64,000 bases of DNA from Streptomyces sp. NBC_01335 (GTDB lineage: Bacteria; Actinomycetota; Actinomycetes; Streptomycetales; Streptomycetaceae). The position numbers and the translations under genes were made by a program. The notes beneath the pieces are model-generated. The model saw only the letters and a program-made list of their open reading frames with translations. It searched no databases and was not told the DNA's origin. Below, piece by piece: positions 9,752-17,649 of the stretch. The stretch lies in contig NZ_CP108370.1 of NCBI RefSeq assembly GCF_035953295.1, positions 3,811,001 through 3,875,000 of the forward strand. Direction: 5' to 3'. How positions within the stretch are numbered: position 1 is the stretch's first letter; each line of letters starts with the position of its first letter.

Positions 9752-9869
9752 CTGTCCGGCCCCCGGGCGACGACCGGCCGGGCCCGCCGGGCCCGCTCGC
9801 GCGGGCGGCCCGTGCGGTGTCCGATGGAGTGAGGGGCAGGGGGGACGACGACGGCGGAGGTGCAGGCGT

Positions 9870-10289
9870 ATGAAGTACCTGGTGATGGTGCAGGGCTCGC
9901 AGGCCGACTACGACGCGATGTCCGGCCACGGGTCCACCGAGGGCGGCCCGGCGTGGGGCGAACAGGACCGGCAGGCGATGTTCGCGCACATGGACGCGCT
10001 CAACAAGGACCTGGAGTCGTCCGGCGAGATGCTCTACTGCGACGGCCTCACCGCCCCGGACGAGGCACGGTTCGTCACGGCGGGGGCGAACGGCGGCCCC
10101 CCGGTCGTCGCCGACGCCCCGTACGACCGGACGCAGGTGCTGCTCGCCGGGTACTGGGTGCTGGAGTGCCCGAGCCTGGAGCGGGTCACCGAGATCGCCA
10201 CCCGGGTCGTCGCCTGCCCGCAGCCCGCGGGCGCCCCGTACCGCGCGGTGGCCATCCGCCCGATCGGCGAGGCCCCGGAAGGGGACTGA
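9870..10289 (+). CDS. YCII-related (DGPF-type) small protein
   Basis: 139 residues starting MKYLVMVQGSQADYDAM and ending in a conserved YRAVAIRPIGEAPEGD tail, typical of the actinobacterial YCII/DGPF superfamily. Members adopt a dimeric ferredoxin-like fold; most have no known reaction, and some are encoded next to ECF sigma factors. GGCGGAGG lies 9 nt before the ATG. No sigma factor gene is adjacent here, so context gives no function. It diverges from cobL and precedes an HhH-GPD protein by 62 bp. Confidence 0.8.
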   Translation: MKYLVMVQGSQADYDAMSGHGSTEGGPAWGEQDRQAMFAHMDALNKDLESSGEMLYCDGLTAPDEARFVTAGANGGPPVVADAPYDRTQVLLAGYWVLECPSLERVTEIATRVVACPQPAGAPYRAVAIRPIGEAPEGD

Positions 10290-10351
10290 GGCCGTCCCGT
10301 CGGCAGCGGCAGGAGTCGCCGATCCTCGCGTCCGCCGCCACCATCGGCAGT

Positions 10352-11056
10352 ATGACGACGAGCAGGAAGAGCGCCGGGGAGACCGGCGGGAACGGCACGT
10401 CCGGCGGGAACGGCACGTCCGGCGGGGACGGCGCCCCCACCCTTCGGATCGCGCAGCAGCCGGAGGCGGACGAGTTGCTGGCCCGCAGCCCGCTGGCCGC
10501 CCTGGTCGGCATGCTGCTCGACCAGCAGGTCCCCATGGAGTGGGCCTTCACCGGACCGCACTCGCTGGCCCTGCGGATGGGCTCGGACGACCTGGACGCC
10601 CGGGAGATCGCCGGTTACTCCCCCGAGGCGTTCACCGCGCTCTTCACCGACAAACCGGCCCTGCACCGCTACCCCGGCTCCATGGCGAAGCGGGTGCAGC
10701 AGCTGTGCCAGTACCTCGTGGCGGAGTACGACGGCGACGCGCGCGCGGTCTGGGCCGACGCCGCCACCGGCGCGGAGCTGCTGGCCCGGCTGAAGGCGCT
10801 GCCCGGCTTCGGCACCCAGAAGGCGCAGATCTTCCTGGCGCTGCTGGGCAAGCAGTTCGGCGTACGACCGCCCGGCTGGCGGGAGGCGGCGCAGGCGTAC
10901 GGGGAGCAGGGCGGGCACCGCTCGGTCGCCGACATCACCGGCCCCGAGTCGCTCGCCGAGGTCCGCGCGTTCAAGCAGCGGGCGAAGGCGGAGGCCAAGG
11001 CGGCGGCCTCGGCGAAGGCGGCCGAGGCGGCGTCCGCCGAGAAGGCCGCCCGGTGA
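10352..11056 (+). CDS. HhH-GPD-type base-excision repair family protein
   Basis: 234 residues. A helix-hairpin-helix segment LPGFGTQKAQIFLALLG lies near residue 150, and LLDQQVPMEWAFTGPHSL near residue 55 resembles the uncharacterised actinobacterial HhH-GPD subfamily. Glycosylase or lyase activity is inferred from the fold only. I could not confidently place a catalytic Asp after the hairpin. Residues 13-27 contain a short imprecise repeat (GGNGTSGGNGTSGG) and the C-terminus is an Ala/Lys-rich helix. The stop overlaps the next gene's GTG. No strong ribosome site precedes the ATG. Confidence 0.78.
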   Translation: MTTSRKSAGETGGNGTSGGNGTSGGDGAPTLRIAQQPEADELLARSPLAALVGMLLDQQVPMEWAFTGPHSLALRMGSDDLDAREIAGYSPEAFTALFTDKPALHRYPGSMAKRVQQLCQYLVAEYDGDARAVWADAATGAELLARLKALPGFGTQKAQIFLALLGKQFGVRPPGWREAAQAYGEQGGHRSVADITGPESLAEVRAFKQRAKAEAKAAASAKAAEAASAEKAAR

Positions 11057-12624
11057 ACGCCCCCGCGCGCACCCGCACACCTCACCGGCACCGCCGCCGC
11101 ACGCTCCCGTTCCTCGCCGCCGCCGCGCTGCTCCCTCCGCTGCTGCTGGGCGCGGCGGCCCCGCCGCCCGCCGCGGAACCGGACCCGGCGCGGGAGGCCG
11201 CCCGGCTCTCCCGGGAGCTCGTCGCGGCCTCCTCCGCCACCGGCGCGTACCGGCATCTGCGCCGCTTCCAGGAGGCGGCCGACGCGGCGGGCGGGAACCG
11301 GGCCGCCGGATCGGCGGGCCACGACGCCTCGGCCGCGTACGTCCTCCAGCAGCTCCGCCGGGCCGGTTACGACGCCCTGTACGCGTCCTTCCCGTTCACC
11401 TGGACCGAGACCCTCGCCGAGAAGCTGGCCGTGGTCGCGCCGGAGCCCCGGGACGCCGAGGTGGAGGCGATGACGTACACCGCGTCGACCGAGGAGGGCG
11501 GGCTCACCGCCGAGCTGGTCCGGGTCCCGGTGGACCCGACCACCGGCTGCGAGGCGGCCGACTACGCCAGGACCGAGGTCACCGGGCGGATCGCGCTGAT
11601 CGTCCGGGGCGGCTGCTCCTTCCTGCAGAAGCAGGCGGCCGCGGCCGAGGCGGGCGCGGCCGGCGCGCTGATCTCCAACAACCTGGACGGCAAGCTCACC
11701 GGCACCCTCGGCGACCCCGCAGCCGTCCGCATCCCCACCGGGGGCATCAGCCGCGCCGAGGGCGACGCGCTGGCCGCCGCGCTGGACGGCGACAAGAAGG
11801 TGACCGTGACCCTCGAACTCCGCGAGCGCCAGGAGAAGCGCACCACCCGCAACGTCGTCGCCCAGACCCCGGGCGGCGACCCCGCGCACACCGTCATGCT
11901 CGGCGCGCACCTGGACTCCGTCGCCGAGGGGCCGGGCATCAACGACAACGGCTCCGGCTCGGCCGGGCTCCTCGAAGTCGCCCTGCGGCTCGCGGCGACG
12001 CACCGCACCCCGGCGAACGCCGTCCGGTTCGCCTGGTGGTCGGCCGAGGAGAACGGACTCGTCGGCTCGGACGCGTACGTCGCCGGGCTGACCCCCGCTC
12101 AGCGCCGGCAGATCGCCCTGTACCTCAACTTCGACATGATCGCCTCCCCCAACGGCGTCCAGTTCGTCTTCGACGGCGACGACTCCGAGGCCACCGGATC
12201 GGGCCCGGGCCCGGCCGGCTCCGCCCAACTGGAGCGCGGGATCACCGAGTTCCTCGACCGCCGGAGGACCCCGTACGAGAGCACCGACTTCACCGGGCGG
12301 TCCGACTACGGACCGTTCATCGAGGCCGGCATCCCGGCGGGCGGTACGGACACCGGGGCCGAGGGGATCAAGTCGGCGGCACAGGCGGGGAAGTTCGGCG
12401 GCACGGAGGGGATCGCGTACGACCCCTGCTACCACGCGGCCTGCGACACCCTCGACAACACCGACCCGGCCGCCTTCGAGACCAACATCGACGTGATCGC
12501 GGACGCGGTCGGCACCTACGCCCAGGACCTGCGGTCGCTCACCGACCCGGTCCCGGCGGCGGCGGGCACGGACCGTCACGGAAACGGCCGACTCCGCACC
12601 GGCCACGGCCGTGACAGGGCGTGA
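11053..12624 (+). CDS. Secreted M28-family zinc aminopeptidase with PA domain
   Basis: 523 residues resembling Streptomyces aminopeptidase S-type enzymes. A signal peptide is clear (Arg/His-rich n-region, hydrophobic core near residues 18-33, AAAPPPAA cleavage region). A protease-associated domain occupies about 150-265 (LIVRGGCSFLQKQ). The catalytic domain follows with zinc-ligand motifs GAHLDSV, NDNGSGSAG, SAEENGLVGS, YLNFDMIASPN and YHAACDTLDN. The GTG start overlaps the preceding stop, with GAAGG upstream. The product should act outside the cell on peptide N-termini. Confidence 0.93.
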   Translation: MNAPARTRTPHRHRRRTLPFLAAAALLPPLLLGAAAPPPAAEPDPAREAARLSRELVAASSATGAYRHLRRFQEAADAAGGNRAAGSAGHDASAAYVLQQLRRAGYDALYASFPFTWTETLAEKLAVVAPEPRDAEVEAMTYTASTEEGGLTAELVRVPVDPTTGCEAADYARTEVTGRIALIVRGGCSFLQKQAAAAEAGAAGALISNNLDGKLTGTLGDPAAVRIPTGGISRAEGDALAAALDGDKKVTVTLELRERQEKRTTRNVVAQTPGGDPAHTVMLGAHLDSVAEGPGINDNGSGSAGLLEVALRLAATHRTPANAVRFAWWSAEENGLVGSDAYVAGLTPAQRRQIALYLNFDMIASPNGVQFVFDGDDSEATGSGPGPAGSAQLERGITEFLDRRRTPYESTDFTGRSDYGPFIEAGIPAGGTDTGAEGIKSAAQAGKFGGTEGIAYDPCYHAACDTLDNTDPAAFETNIDVIADAVGTYAQDLRSLTDPVPAAAGTDRHGNGRLRTGHGRDRA

Positions 12625-12954
12625 GGCTCCGTCACCGGGCGAGTCGACCCCCGCAGGACCGTCCTCGCACGACCGCCCTCGCACACCGCACGGGCGGGGG
12701 CGCGGAGGCGTGGTGCACGCCCCTGCCCGCGCCGGGGGCCACTCACCGCTCCCGTTCACCACGACACCACCCACCGGCCTCCGCCGGACACCGGAAACGG
12801 ACGAACTCCCCCTCGTTCCACGGGCGTCGGCGTGATGTACACCCCTTCGTCACCGTCTCCGCGGGAGATCGGCCTTCCGTTTTCAGGGGGTTCACTCGCT
12901 TTCGACCGGCATCCTGACCCCCTTCCCCGGCTGCGCCCGGTGGTTGTTCCCCGG
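12625..12954. other. Intergenic, no gene seen
   Basis: About 330 bp between the peptidase and the next gene. Short frames here lack ribosome sites or family resemblance. No strong hairpin was recognised. The only signal is the TAGGCT box at the right end (12955-12960). Confidence 0.5.
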
Positions 12955-12966
12955 TAGGCTTTCCGT

Positions 12967-13263
12967 GTGATCTTCAAGCGCATCGGAAATGGGCGGCCAT
13001 ACCCCGACCACGGCCGGGAAAGCACCCGCCAGTGGGCCGACGTCGCGCCGCGCCCGGTTCGCCTGGACCAGCTCGTGACCACGAAGGGCGAGCTGGACCT
13101 GGAAACGCTTCTGGCCGAGGACTCCACCTTCTACGGCGACCTCTTCGCGCACGTCGTGAAGTGGCAGGGCGACCTCTACCTGGAGGACGGGCTGCACCGC
13201 GCGGTCCGCGCCGCGCTCCAGCAGCGCCAGGTACTCCACGCCCGCGTGCTCGAACTCGGCTGA
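12967..13263 (+). CDS. Conserved Streptomyces protein (sometimes labelled VapB-like antitoxin)
   Basis: 98 residues starting MIFKRIGNGRPYPDHGRES. The C-terminal half (TTKGELDLETLL, YGDLFAHVVKWQGDLYLEDG, HRAVRAALQQRQVLHARVLEL) is the part I recognise as strongly conserved in streptomycetes. I recall automated annotation calling it a VapB-family antitoxin, but no toxin gene is adjacent, so that role is doubtful; the tail also recalls ParB-type DGHHR segments. Start: TAGGCT (12955-12960) lies 6 nt before the GTG, so the mRNA is probably leaderless. Confidence 0.75.
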   Translation: MIFKRIGNGRPYPDHGRESTRQWADVAPRPVRLDQLVTTKGELDLETLLAEDSTFYGDLFAHVVKWQGDLYLEDGLHRAVRAALQQRQVLHARVLELG

Positions 13264-13416
13264 CGGCCCCACCCGGTACGGCTCCGGCCACCCCCTTACC
13301 ACTGCCGCGCCCCGGACTCCGCGTCGTCGGGCCTTTCGAGTGTTTTCCCGCGCATGCGGGTGCCATCGGTTGATCATTTAGTACGCATCATCGGCGGCCC
13401 GCACTACGCTGCGCAC

Positions 13417-14043
13417 ATGAGCATGCTCACTCCCCCCGGCATGGGCGGAAAGTACCGCATCACGGGTAACGCCTATCCCCGGATGCGCCGTCCCCGTCGC
13501 CGCCGCAGGCTCGTCCTCGCCGTCGTCGCCTCCCTCGTGGCCCTCGGGATGGCCGGCTGGGGCACGCTGCAGCTCATCGACGTCTACTCGGGCGGCGACA
13601 CCAAGGCGCAGGCGGCGGCCGACCACAAGCGGGAGTGCGCGCCCGTCACGAAGCAGGCGGTGGCCGTGAAGCCGCTGCCCGCGCCGAACCGGATCACGGT
13701 GAACGTCTACAACGCGACCCCGCGCAGCGGTCTCGCCAAGTCCGCCGCCGACGAGCTGAAGAAGCGCGGGTTCAAGATCGGCGAGGTGGGCAACGCCCCC
13801 GCCGCGTACGACAAGAAGGTCCCCGGTACCGGTCTGCTGCTCGGCCCGCCGACCGCCGCCGACAGCGCGTTCCCGGTCCTGGAGACCCAGCTGCCGGGCA
13901 TCGCCCGGAAGACCGAGGCCCGCGAGGACGCCGAGGTGGACCTGATCCTGGGCACCCGGTTCACGGCGTTCAGCACCCCGCAGGCGGCGGCCGCCGCGCT
14001 GACGGCGCTGACGAAGCCCGCCCCCGCTCCCTCCGCCTGCTGA
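13417..14043 (+). CDS. Membrane-anchored LytR C-terminal domain protein
   Basis: 208 residues. The basic stretch RMRRPRRRRR precedes one membrane segment (residues ~32-52), so the rest should lie outside the membrane. Residues ~88-180 form a LytR_C domain (ITVNVYNATPRSGLAKSAADEL, VDLILGTRF), the module found at the end of LCP wall-polymer ligases but here without the LCP enzyme. A wall-related role is inference. TACGCT (13405-13410) sits 6 nt before the ATG, indicating a leaderless start. A strong terminator follows. Confidence 0.85.
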   Translation: MSMLTPPGMGGKYRITGNAYPRMRRPRRRRRLVLAVVASLVALGMAGWGTLQLIDVYSGGDTKAQAAADHKRECAPVTKQAVAVKPLPAPNRITVNVYNATPRSGLAKSAADELKKRGFKIGEVGNAPAAYDKKVPGTGLLLGPPTAADSAFPVLETQLPGIARKTEAREDAEVDLILGTRFTAFSTPQAAAAALTALTKPAPAPSAC

Positions 14044-14072
14044 GGCGGGGCGGGGACGCACCCGCGCGGACA

Positions 14073-14113
14073 CGACGACGGCCGGTCACCCCACCTGTGA
14101 CCGGCCGTCGTCG
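14073..14113. terminator. Bidirectional hairpin between LytR_C gene and upp
   Basis: Perfect 17-bp stem (14073-14089 with 14097-14113) and a 7-nt loop between convergent genes. There is no long U tract, as is usual in streptomycetes. Confidence 0.8.
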
Positions 14114-14130
14114 TCGTGTGGGCGGGGCCG

Positions 14131-14298
14131 CTAGGCCGTGTCTGACAATTCCCGCCGGGCGGTCGGCGCCCGGCACGGCACCTCGCGGCGTTGTCGGACC
14201 GCCCGCGTACATCCAGTACGCGGGCGGTCCTCCGCCTTGCGAGGCACCGCACCGGACACCGCCCGCTGATCCGACGCGAATTGTCAGACACGGCCTAG
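14131..14298. mobile_element. 168-bp MITE-like element with 20-bp perfect terminal inverted repeats
   Basis: The left end CTAGGCCGTGTCTGACAATT (14131-14150) is exactly the reverse complement of 14279-14298. The interior holds a second perfect 15-bp hairpin (14196-14210 with 14216-14230, loop ATCCA). It has no coding capacity. Both ends are CTAG, the favoured target of IS630-type transposases that duplicate TA, so a non-autonomous IS630/Tc1-like element is a reasonable inference. The right end contains the stop codon of upp. Related fragments lie at 14941-15017 and 30049-30099. Confidence 0.8.
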
Positions 14299-14930
14299 TC
14301 GGCCGTGCCGTACATCCGGTCGCCCGCGTCGCCCAGACCCGGGACGATGTAGCCGCTCTCGTTGAGCCGCTCGTCCACCGAGGCGGTGACCACGGTGACC
14401 GGGGCGTCCGCCAGCTCGCGCTCCATGATCTCGACGCCCTCCGGCGCCGCCAGCAGCACGACGGCGGTGACGTCGTCGGCGCCCCGCTTGATGAGCTCGC
14501 GGATCGCGGCGACGAGCGTGCCGCCGGTCGCCAGCATCGGGTCGAGGACGTAGACCTGGCGGCCGGAGAGGTCCTCCGGCATGCGGGTCGCGTACGTCTC
14601 GGCCTGGAGCGTCTCCTCGTTGCGGATCATGCCGAGGAAACCGACCTCCGCCGTCGGCAGCAGCCGCACCATGCCGTCCAGCATGCCGAGACCGGCGCGC
14701 AGGATCGGTACGACGAGGGGCCGGGGGTACGACAGCTTCACGCCCGCCGTCCGCGCGACCGGGGTCTCGATGTCGACCAGTTCGGTACGCACGTCCCGGG
14801 TCGCCTCGTAGGCGAGCAGGGTGACCAGCTCGTCGGCGAGCCGGCGGAAGGTCGGGGAGTCGGTGCGCTTGTCGCGCAGGGTGGTGAGTTTGTGCGCCAC
14901 CAGTGGGTGGTCGACGACATGGATCCGCAT
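14295..14930 (-). CDS. upp: Uracil phosphoribosyltransferase
   Basis: Pyrimidine salvage: uracil + PRPP to UMP. 211 residues. Clear family blocks: [20 protein letters not shown] at the N-terminus, [18 protein letters not shown] near 75, the PRPP loop [17 protein letters not shown] near 130, and the C-terminal uracil-binding [25 protein letters not shown] (complement of 14938-14943) lies 7 nt before the ATG, so the transcript is probably leaderless. Its stop codon lies inside the right inverted repeat of a MITE, and its -10 box overlaps the CTAG edge of a second copy. Confidence 0.97.
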   Translation of the reverse strand: MRIHVVDHPLVAHKLTTLRDKRTDSPTFRRLADELVTLLAYEATRDVRTELVDIETPVARTAGVKLSYPRPLVVPILRAGLGMLDGMVRLLPTAEVGFLGMIRNEETLQAETYATRMPEDLSGRQVYVLDPMLATGGTLVAAIRELIKRGADDVTAVVLLAAPEGVEIMERELADAPVTVVTASVDERLNESGYIVPGLGDAGDRMYGTAD

Positions 14931-14940
14931 GCCGTCAACA

Positions 14941-15017
14941 CTAGGCCCTGTCCGCCCCTTCCCGTCGGGCGGGCGGCGCCCGGCACGGCACCTCGCGGCA
15001 TGGGCGGGCCCGCCCAC
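14941..15017. mobile_element. Diverged left-half copy of the upp-flanking MITE
   Basis: Starts CTAGGCC and aligns by eye with the left ~77 bp of the 14131-14298 element, sharing the block GGCGCCCGGCACGGCACCTC and several shorter runs, with scattered substitutions. The right half and right inverted repeat are not visible. Its CTAG overlaps the upp -10 box. Confidence 0.65.
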
Positions 15018-15101
15018 GCCCACCCGGACGCCAGCGCTGGCATCATCCACTCGTTCGGGGGGAAGGTGAGGCATACGGACCAGCCTTGGGGTGGTGTGCG
15101 G

Positions 15102-15356
15102 ATGCCTGACCGGGAGCCGAAGCGGGACGAGCCCGCGACGCGGGGACGACTCGAAGCACGCGACGTGCGCGACGCACGCGACGCGCCGACCAGCACGGAG
15201 CACACGCAGGAGAGTGACGCGGCCCGCCGCCGTCGCCGGGCGCAGTTCCTCCGTGAGCTGCACGAGGCGAAGCAGCTGCGGGACCGCGTCCAGCCCCGCC
15301 GGGCCCGCGCGGCCCGTATGCGCCAACAGATGCGGATGCGTACCTTCCGCTGGTGA
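15102..15356 (+). CDS. Small basic conserved protein of unknown function
   Basis: 84 residues, [13 protein letters not shown] at the start and an Arg-rich C-terminus ([20 protein letters not shown] then [11 protein letters not shown]). I recognise it as a streptomycete-conserved neighbour of upp but know no function. The strong positive charge would allow nucleic acid contact, which is speculation. It is read divergently from upp. The ATG is preferred because conservation seems to start there; a GTG at 15066 is possible. Confidence 0.6.
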   Translation: MPDREPKRDEPATRGRLEARDVRDARDAPTSTEHTQESDAARRRRRAQFLRELHEAKQLRDRVQPRRARAARMRQQMRMRTFRW

Positions 15357-15574
15357 CGGGGGCTCCGACGGGCGCGTTCGCCCCTGCCGGAGTGCTCCGG
15401 AGCGGCTTCCGCCGACCGGGCCCTTGCGGAACTGATGGCCGACGCAACGTCCGAAGAGGTCTCGCTCGGCCGATGTTTCTGCCACGATGCCGATTGGGCG
15501 GGGCTCGGCGCAGTCGGACAATCGTCTGCCCTCCCGTCGGACCGATATCACCTCTGACCAGTGGGAGTGTCACG

Positions 15575-16150
15575 GTGTACTTCGCCGCACTGCTCGCGCG
15601 CACCGAAGACGGGTGGGAAGCGAGCGATACGGAGCTCGACGATGTGGAGGCCCTGTCCGACCTGACGGATCTGGCACGGGACGCCTCGGTGGACGAGGAC
15701 ACGGTCCTCGTCTACATCGAGCAGGAGGACGCGTGGTTCGGCGTCGTCCGCGTGGACGGTGAGGAGGACCCCCGGATCTACGTCTCGGACGCCGCCGCCG
15801 CCGCCCGTTCCTCGTACGGGGAGATCCTGCTCACCGACGAACTGCTCGGCCGCGAACCGGGGGCCGAGGACGAGATCGCCGCTCTGGAGGAACTCGTCGG
15901 CCTCGACGGCGACGAGGCCGAGGATCCGGAGTTCGGCCCCGGAGACGAAGACGGCGCCACCGGCCGGCGGCCCGCGGCCGTCGAAGCGGACGACGACCCG
16001 GAAGCCGTACCGGCGGGACCGATCGGGGACGCCTCGATCCTCGCCGACCTCGGCCTCTCCGAGCAGGCGCTGCTGACCCTGCGGACCGACGCGCTGGCGG
16101 AGATCGCCGACGCGCTGGGAGCGGACGAAGTACTGGAGAGCGTCCGCTAA
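15575..16150 (+). CDS. tRNA adenosine deaminase-associated protein
   Basis: 191 residues starting MYFAALLARTEDGWEASD, followed by LDDVEALSDLTDLARD and VLVYIEQEDAWFGVVRVDG. This is the actinobacterial family found next to tadA and named for that linkage. The central part is very acidic; the C-terminal LTLRTDALAEIADALGADEVLE segment is conserved. The GTG has GGGAG 8 nt upstream. Nine bp separate it from tadA, so the two should be co-expressed. Whether it binds TadA is not known to me. Confidence 0.88.
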   Translation: MYFAALLARTEDGWEASDTELDDVEALSDLTDLARDASVDEDTVLVYIEQEDAWFGVVRVDGEEDPRIYVSDAAAAARSSYGEILLTDELLGREPGAEDEIAALEELVGLDGDEAEDPEFGPGDEDGATGRRPAAVEADDDPEAVPAGPIGDASILADLGLSEQALLTLRTDALAEIADALGADEVLESVR

Positions 16151-16159
16151 GGTCCGCGG

Positions 16160-16690
16160 GTGACCGCGCGACCCCCCGAAGAACCCCCGCCCCCGCCTTC
16201 CCCCACCCCCCTTCTCGCGTCCCACGCCACCGATCCCGTACGGGACCCGTGGCGGGCCCCGATGCGCCACGCCCTGGACGAGGCGGCGCAGGCGGCGCTG
16301 GCCGGTGATGTTCCGGTCGGTGCCGTCGTCCTGGGACCGGACGGATCGACGATCGCCACGGGCCACAACGAGCGCGAGGCGACCGGCGACCCGACCGCGC
16401 ACGCCGAGATCCTCGCCGTCCGTGGAGCCGCCGCCGCCCTCGGGCAGTGGCGGCTCCACGGCTGCACGCTCGTGGTCACCCTGGAGCCCTGCACGATGTG
16501 CGCGGGCGCGCTCGTGCAGTCCCGCGTGGACCGGGTCGTCTACGGTGCGCGCGACGACAAGGCCGGGGCCGCCGGCTCGCTCTGGGACGTGGTGCGCGAC
16601 CGGCGCCTCAACCACCGGCCCGAGGTGATCCACGGGGTCCTGGAGGAAGAGTGTTCGGCACAGCTCACGGCCTTTTTCCGAGCGCTCTGA
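16160..16690 (+). CDS. tadA: tRNA-specific adenosine deaminase TadA
   Basis: Converts A34 to inosine in tRNA-Arg(ACG), the substrate of which is encoded in this window at 42587-42659. 176 residues. Zinc and catalytic motifs H81-A-E83 (TAHAEILAV) and P110-C111-x2-C114 (PCTMC) are intact, with GARDDKAGAAGSLWD near 133. The N-terminal 20 residues are Pro-rich; the GTG is kept because the conserved DPVRDPW segment lies upstream of the first internal ATG (16262). A tRNA-Ser gene follows 45 bp downstream. Confidence 0.95.
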   Translation: MTARPPEEPPPPPSPTPLLASHATDPVRDPWRAPMRHALDEAAQAALAGDVPVGAVVLGPDGSTIATGHNEREATGDPTAHAEILAVRGAAAALGQWRLHGCTLVVTLEPCTMCAGALVQSRVDRVVYGARDDKAGAAGSLWDVVRDRRLNHRPEVIHGVLEEECSAQLTAFFRAL

Positions 16691-16735
16691 GAACCGATTT
16701 CTGATCCCGGGCCGTGATGGTCTAAGCTCTCTCTC

Positions 16736-16820
16736 GGTAGCGTGTCCGAGCGGCCGAAGGAGCTCGCCTCGAAAGCGAGTGTGGGGAAACTCACCGAGGG
16801 TTCAAATCCCTCCGCTACCG
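16736..16820 (+). tRNA. tRNA-Ser (anticodon CGA)
   Basis: 85 nt, folds with acceptor GGTAGCG/CGCTACC and discriminator G. The anticodon loop is CTCGAAA (CGA), the variable arm is long as expected for serine, and the T-loop is GGTTCAAATCC. CCA is not encoded. Confidence 0.97.
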
Positions 16821-16828
16821 CTCTTACA

Positions 16829-16866
16829 CCCCCCTGATCTGCGGAAACGCGATCAGGGGGGTGTTT
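16829..16866 (+). terminator. Terminator after tRNA-Ser(CGA)
   Basis: CCCCCCTGATC pairs with GATCAGGGGGG, with TGCGGAAACGC between that itself forms a GCG/CGC stem capped by GAAA. It is followed by TGTTTT. A near-identical core occurs at 42750-42780. Confidence 0.9.
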
Positions 16867-16939
16867 TGCGTGCGGTGCGGACCTCGGCGCCGCAGCAGTC
16901 GCCGGCGGGAGCGGGAACGGGGCCACGCCATGACAGCAC

Positions 16940-16956
16940 TGCTAGCATTGCATGCA
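16940..16956. promoter_or_regulatory. Paired 8-bp palindromes, candidate FitAB operator
   Basis: TGCTAGCA (16940-16947) and TGCATGCA (16949-16956) are each perfect palindromes separated by one base, 16 bp before the antitoxin GTG. Ribbon-helix-helix antitoxins of this class autoregulate at such repeats. Confidence 0.5.
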
Positions 16957-16972
16957 GGACGAGGGAGGCACT

Positions 16973-17215
16973 GTGGCAACTCTGACCATCCGGGGACTCG
17001 ACGACGCGATACATGCCCGGCTGCGCGTGCAGGCGGCTCGGCACGGCCGGTCGATGGAGGCCGAAGTGCGTGCGATCCTCAGCGAGCAGCTTGAGTCCGC
17101 CCCTCCCTCCCGGCCGTTGGGGTCTCGCATCCGGGAGCGGTTCGCCGGCCTCGACGGAACGGAACTGGATCTGCCCGCCCGGCAGGACGCGCCTCGATCG
17201 GCTGCCTTCGAATGA
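16973..17215 (+). CDS. FitA-like ribbon-helix-helix antitoxin
   Basis: 80 residues. MATLTIRGLDDAIHARLRVQ followed by AARHGRSMEAEVRAILSEQL is the N-terminal RHH DNA-binding fold of FitA/VapB antitoxins. The C-terminal ~35 residues, ending in LDLPARQDAPRSAAFE, should wrap the toxin. The GTG is chosen for GGGAGG five bases upstream rather than the ATG at 16952, which overlaps the palindrome. ATGA overlap with the toxin gene. Confidence 0.88.
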   Translation: MATLTIRGLDDAIHARLRVQAARHGRSMEAEVRAILSEQLESAPPSRPLGSRIRERFAGLDGTELDLPARQDAPRSAAFE

Positions 17216-17649
17216 TCATTCTTGACACCACTGTCCTGTCGGAGCTGGTGAAGCCGGTTCCTGACCCGCGGGTCGTCGACTGGCTCGACAGCCTCGTGCC
17301 CGATGAGGTCATGACGACCGCGGTGACCGCCGCGGAGCTGTGGCACGGAGTGCGCCGGTTGCCTGACGGCAAGCGCAGGTCCGAGCTTGCCGAAGGCATC
17401 GACGCGATGCTGTTCGAGGATCTCGGTGGACGTATCGAGGTGTTCGACGCGGCCGCGGCCAGTCGGTACGCGGACATCGTGATGGCCCGGGAACGGCTCG
17501 GCCGGCCGATCGCGTCCGCCGACGCGCAGATCGCCGCGATCTGCGCCAGACGCAAGGCCACGCTCGCGACCAGGAACGTCAAGGACTTCGAGGACACCGG
17601 CGTCCCGCTCGTGAATCCCTGGAACGAGGCGACGGGGAGACGCGGCTGA
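17212..17649 (+). CDS. FitB/VapC-type PIN-domain toxin
   Basis: 145 residues, a PIN ribonuclease. Acidic metal ligands are in place: D5 (MIILDTTVLSEL), E42 (TAAELWHGV), D104 (IASADAQIAA), and D125 in VKDFEDTGVP. PIN toxins cleave RNA and are held inactive by the cognate antitoxin, here encoded immediately upstream with overlapping codons. All key residues appear intact, so the pair is probably functional. It sits between a tRNA gene and core genes, a typical spot for an acquired module. Confidence 0.92.
   Translation: MIILDTTVLSELVKPVPDPRVVDWLDSLVPDEVMTTAVTAAELWHGVRRLPDGKRRSELAEGIDAMLFEDLGGRIEVFDAAAASRYADIVMARERLGRPIASADAQIAAICARRKATLATRNVKDFEDTGVPLVNPWNEATGRRG

Noticed and set aside
12967..13263. 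Toxin-antitoxin module based on the VapB-like label
   Set aside because: No adjacent toxin gene; flanking genes are a peptidase and a LytR_C protein.
14131..14298. Structured leader or riboswitch for upp
   Set aside because: It lies at the 3' end of upp and its perfect CTAG-ended inverted repeats fit a MITE better.
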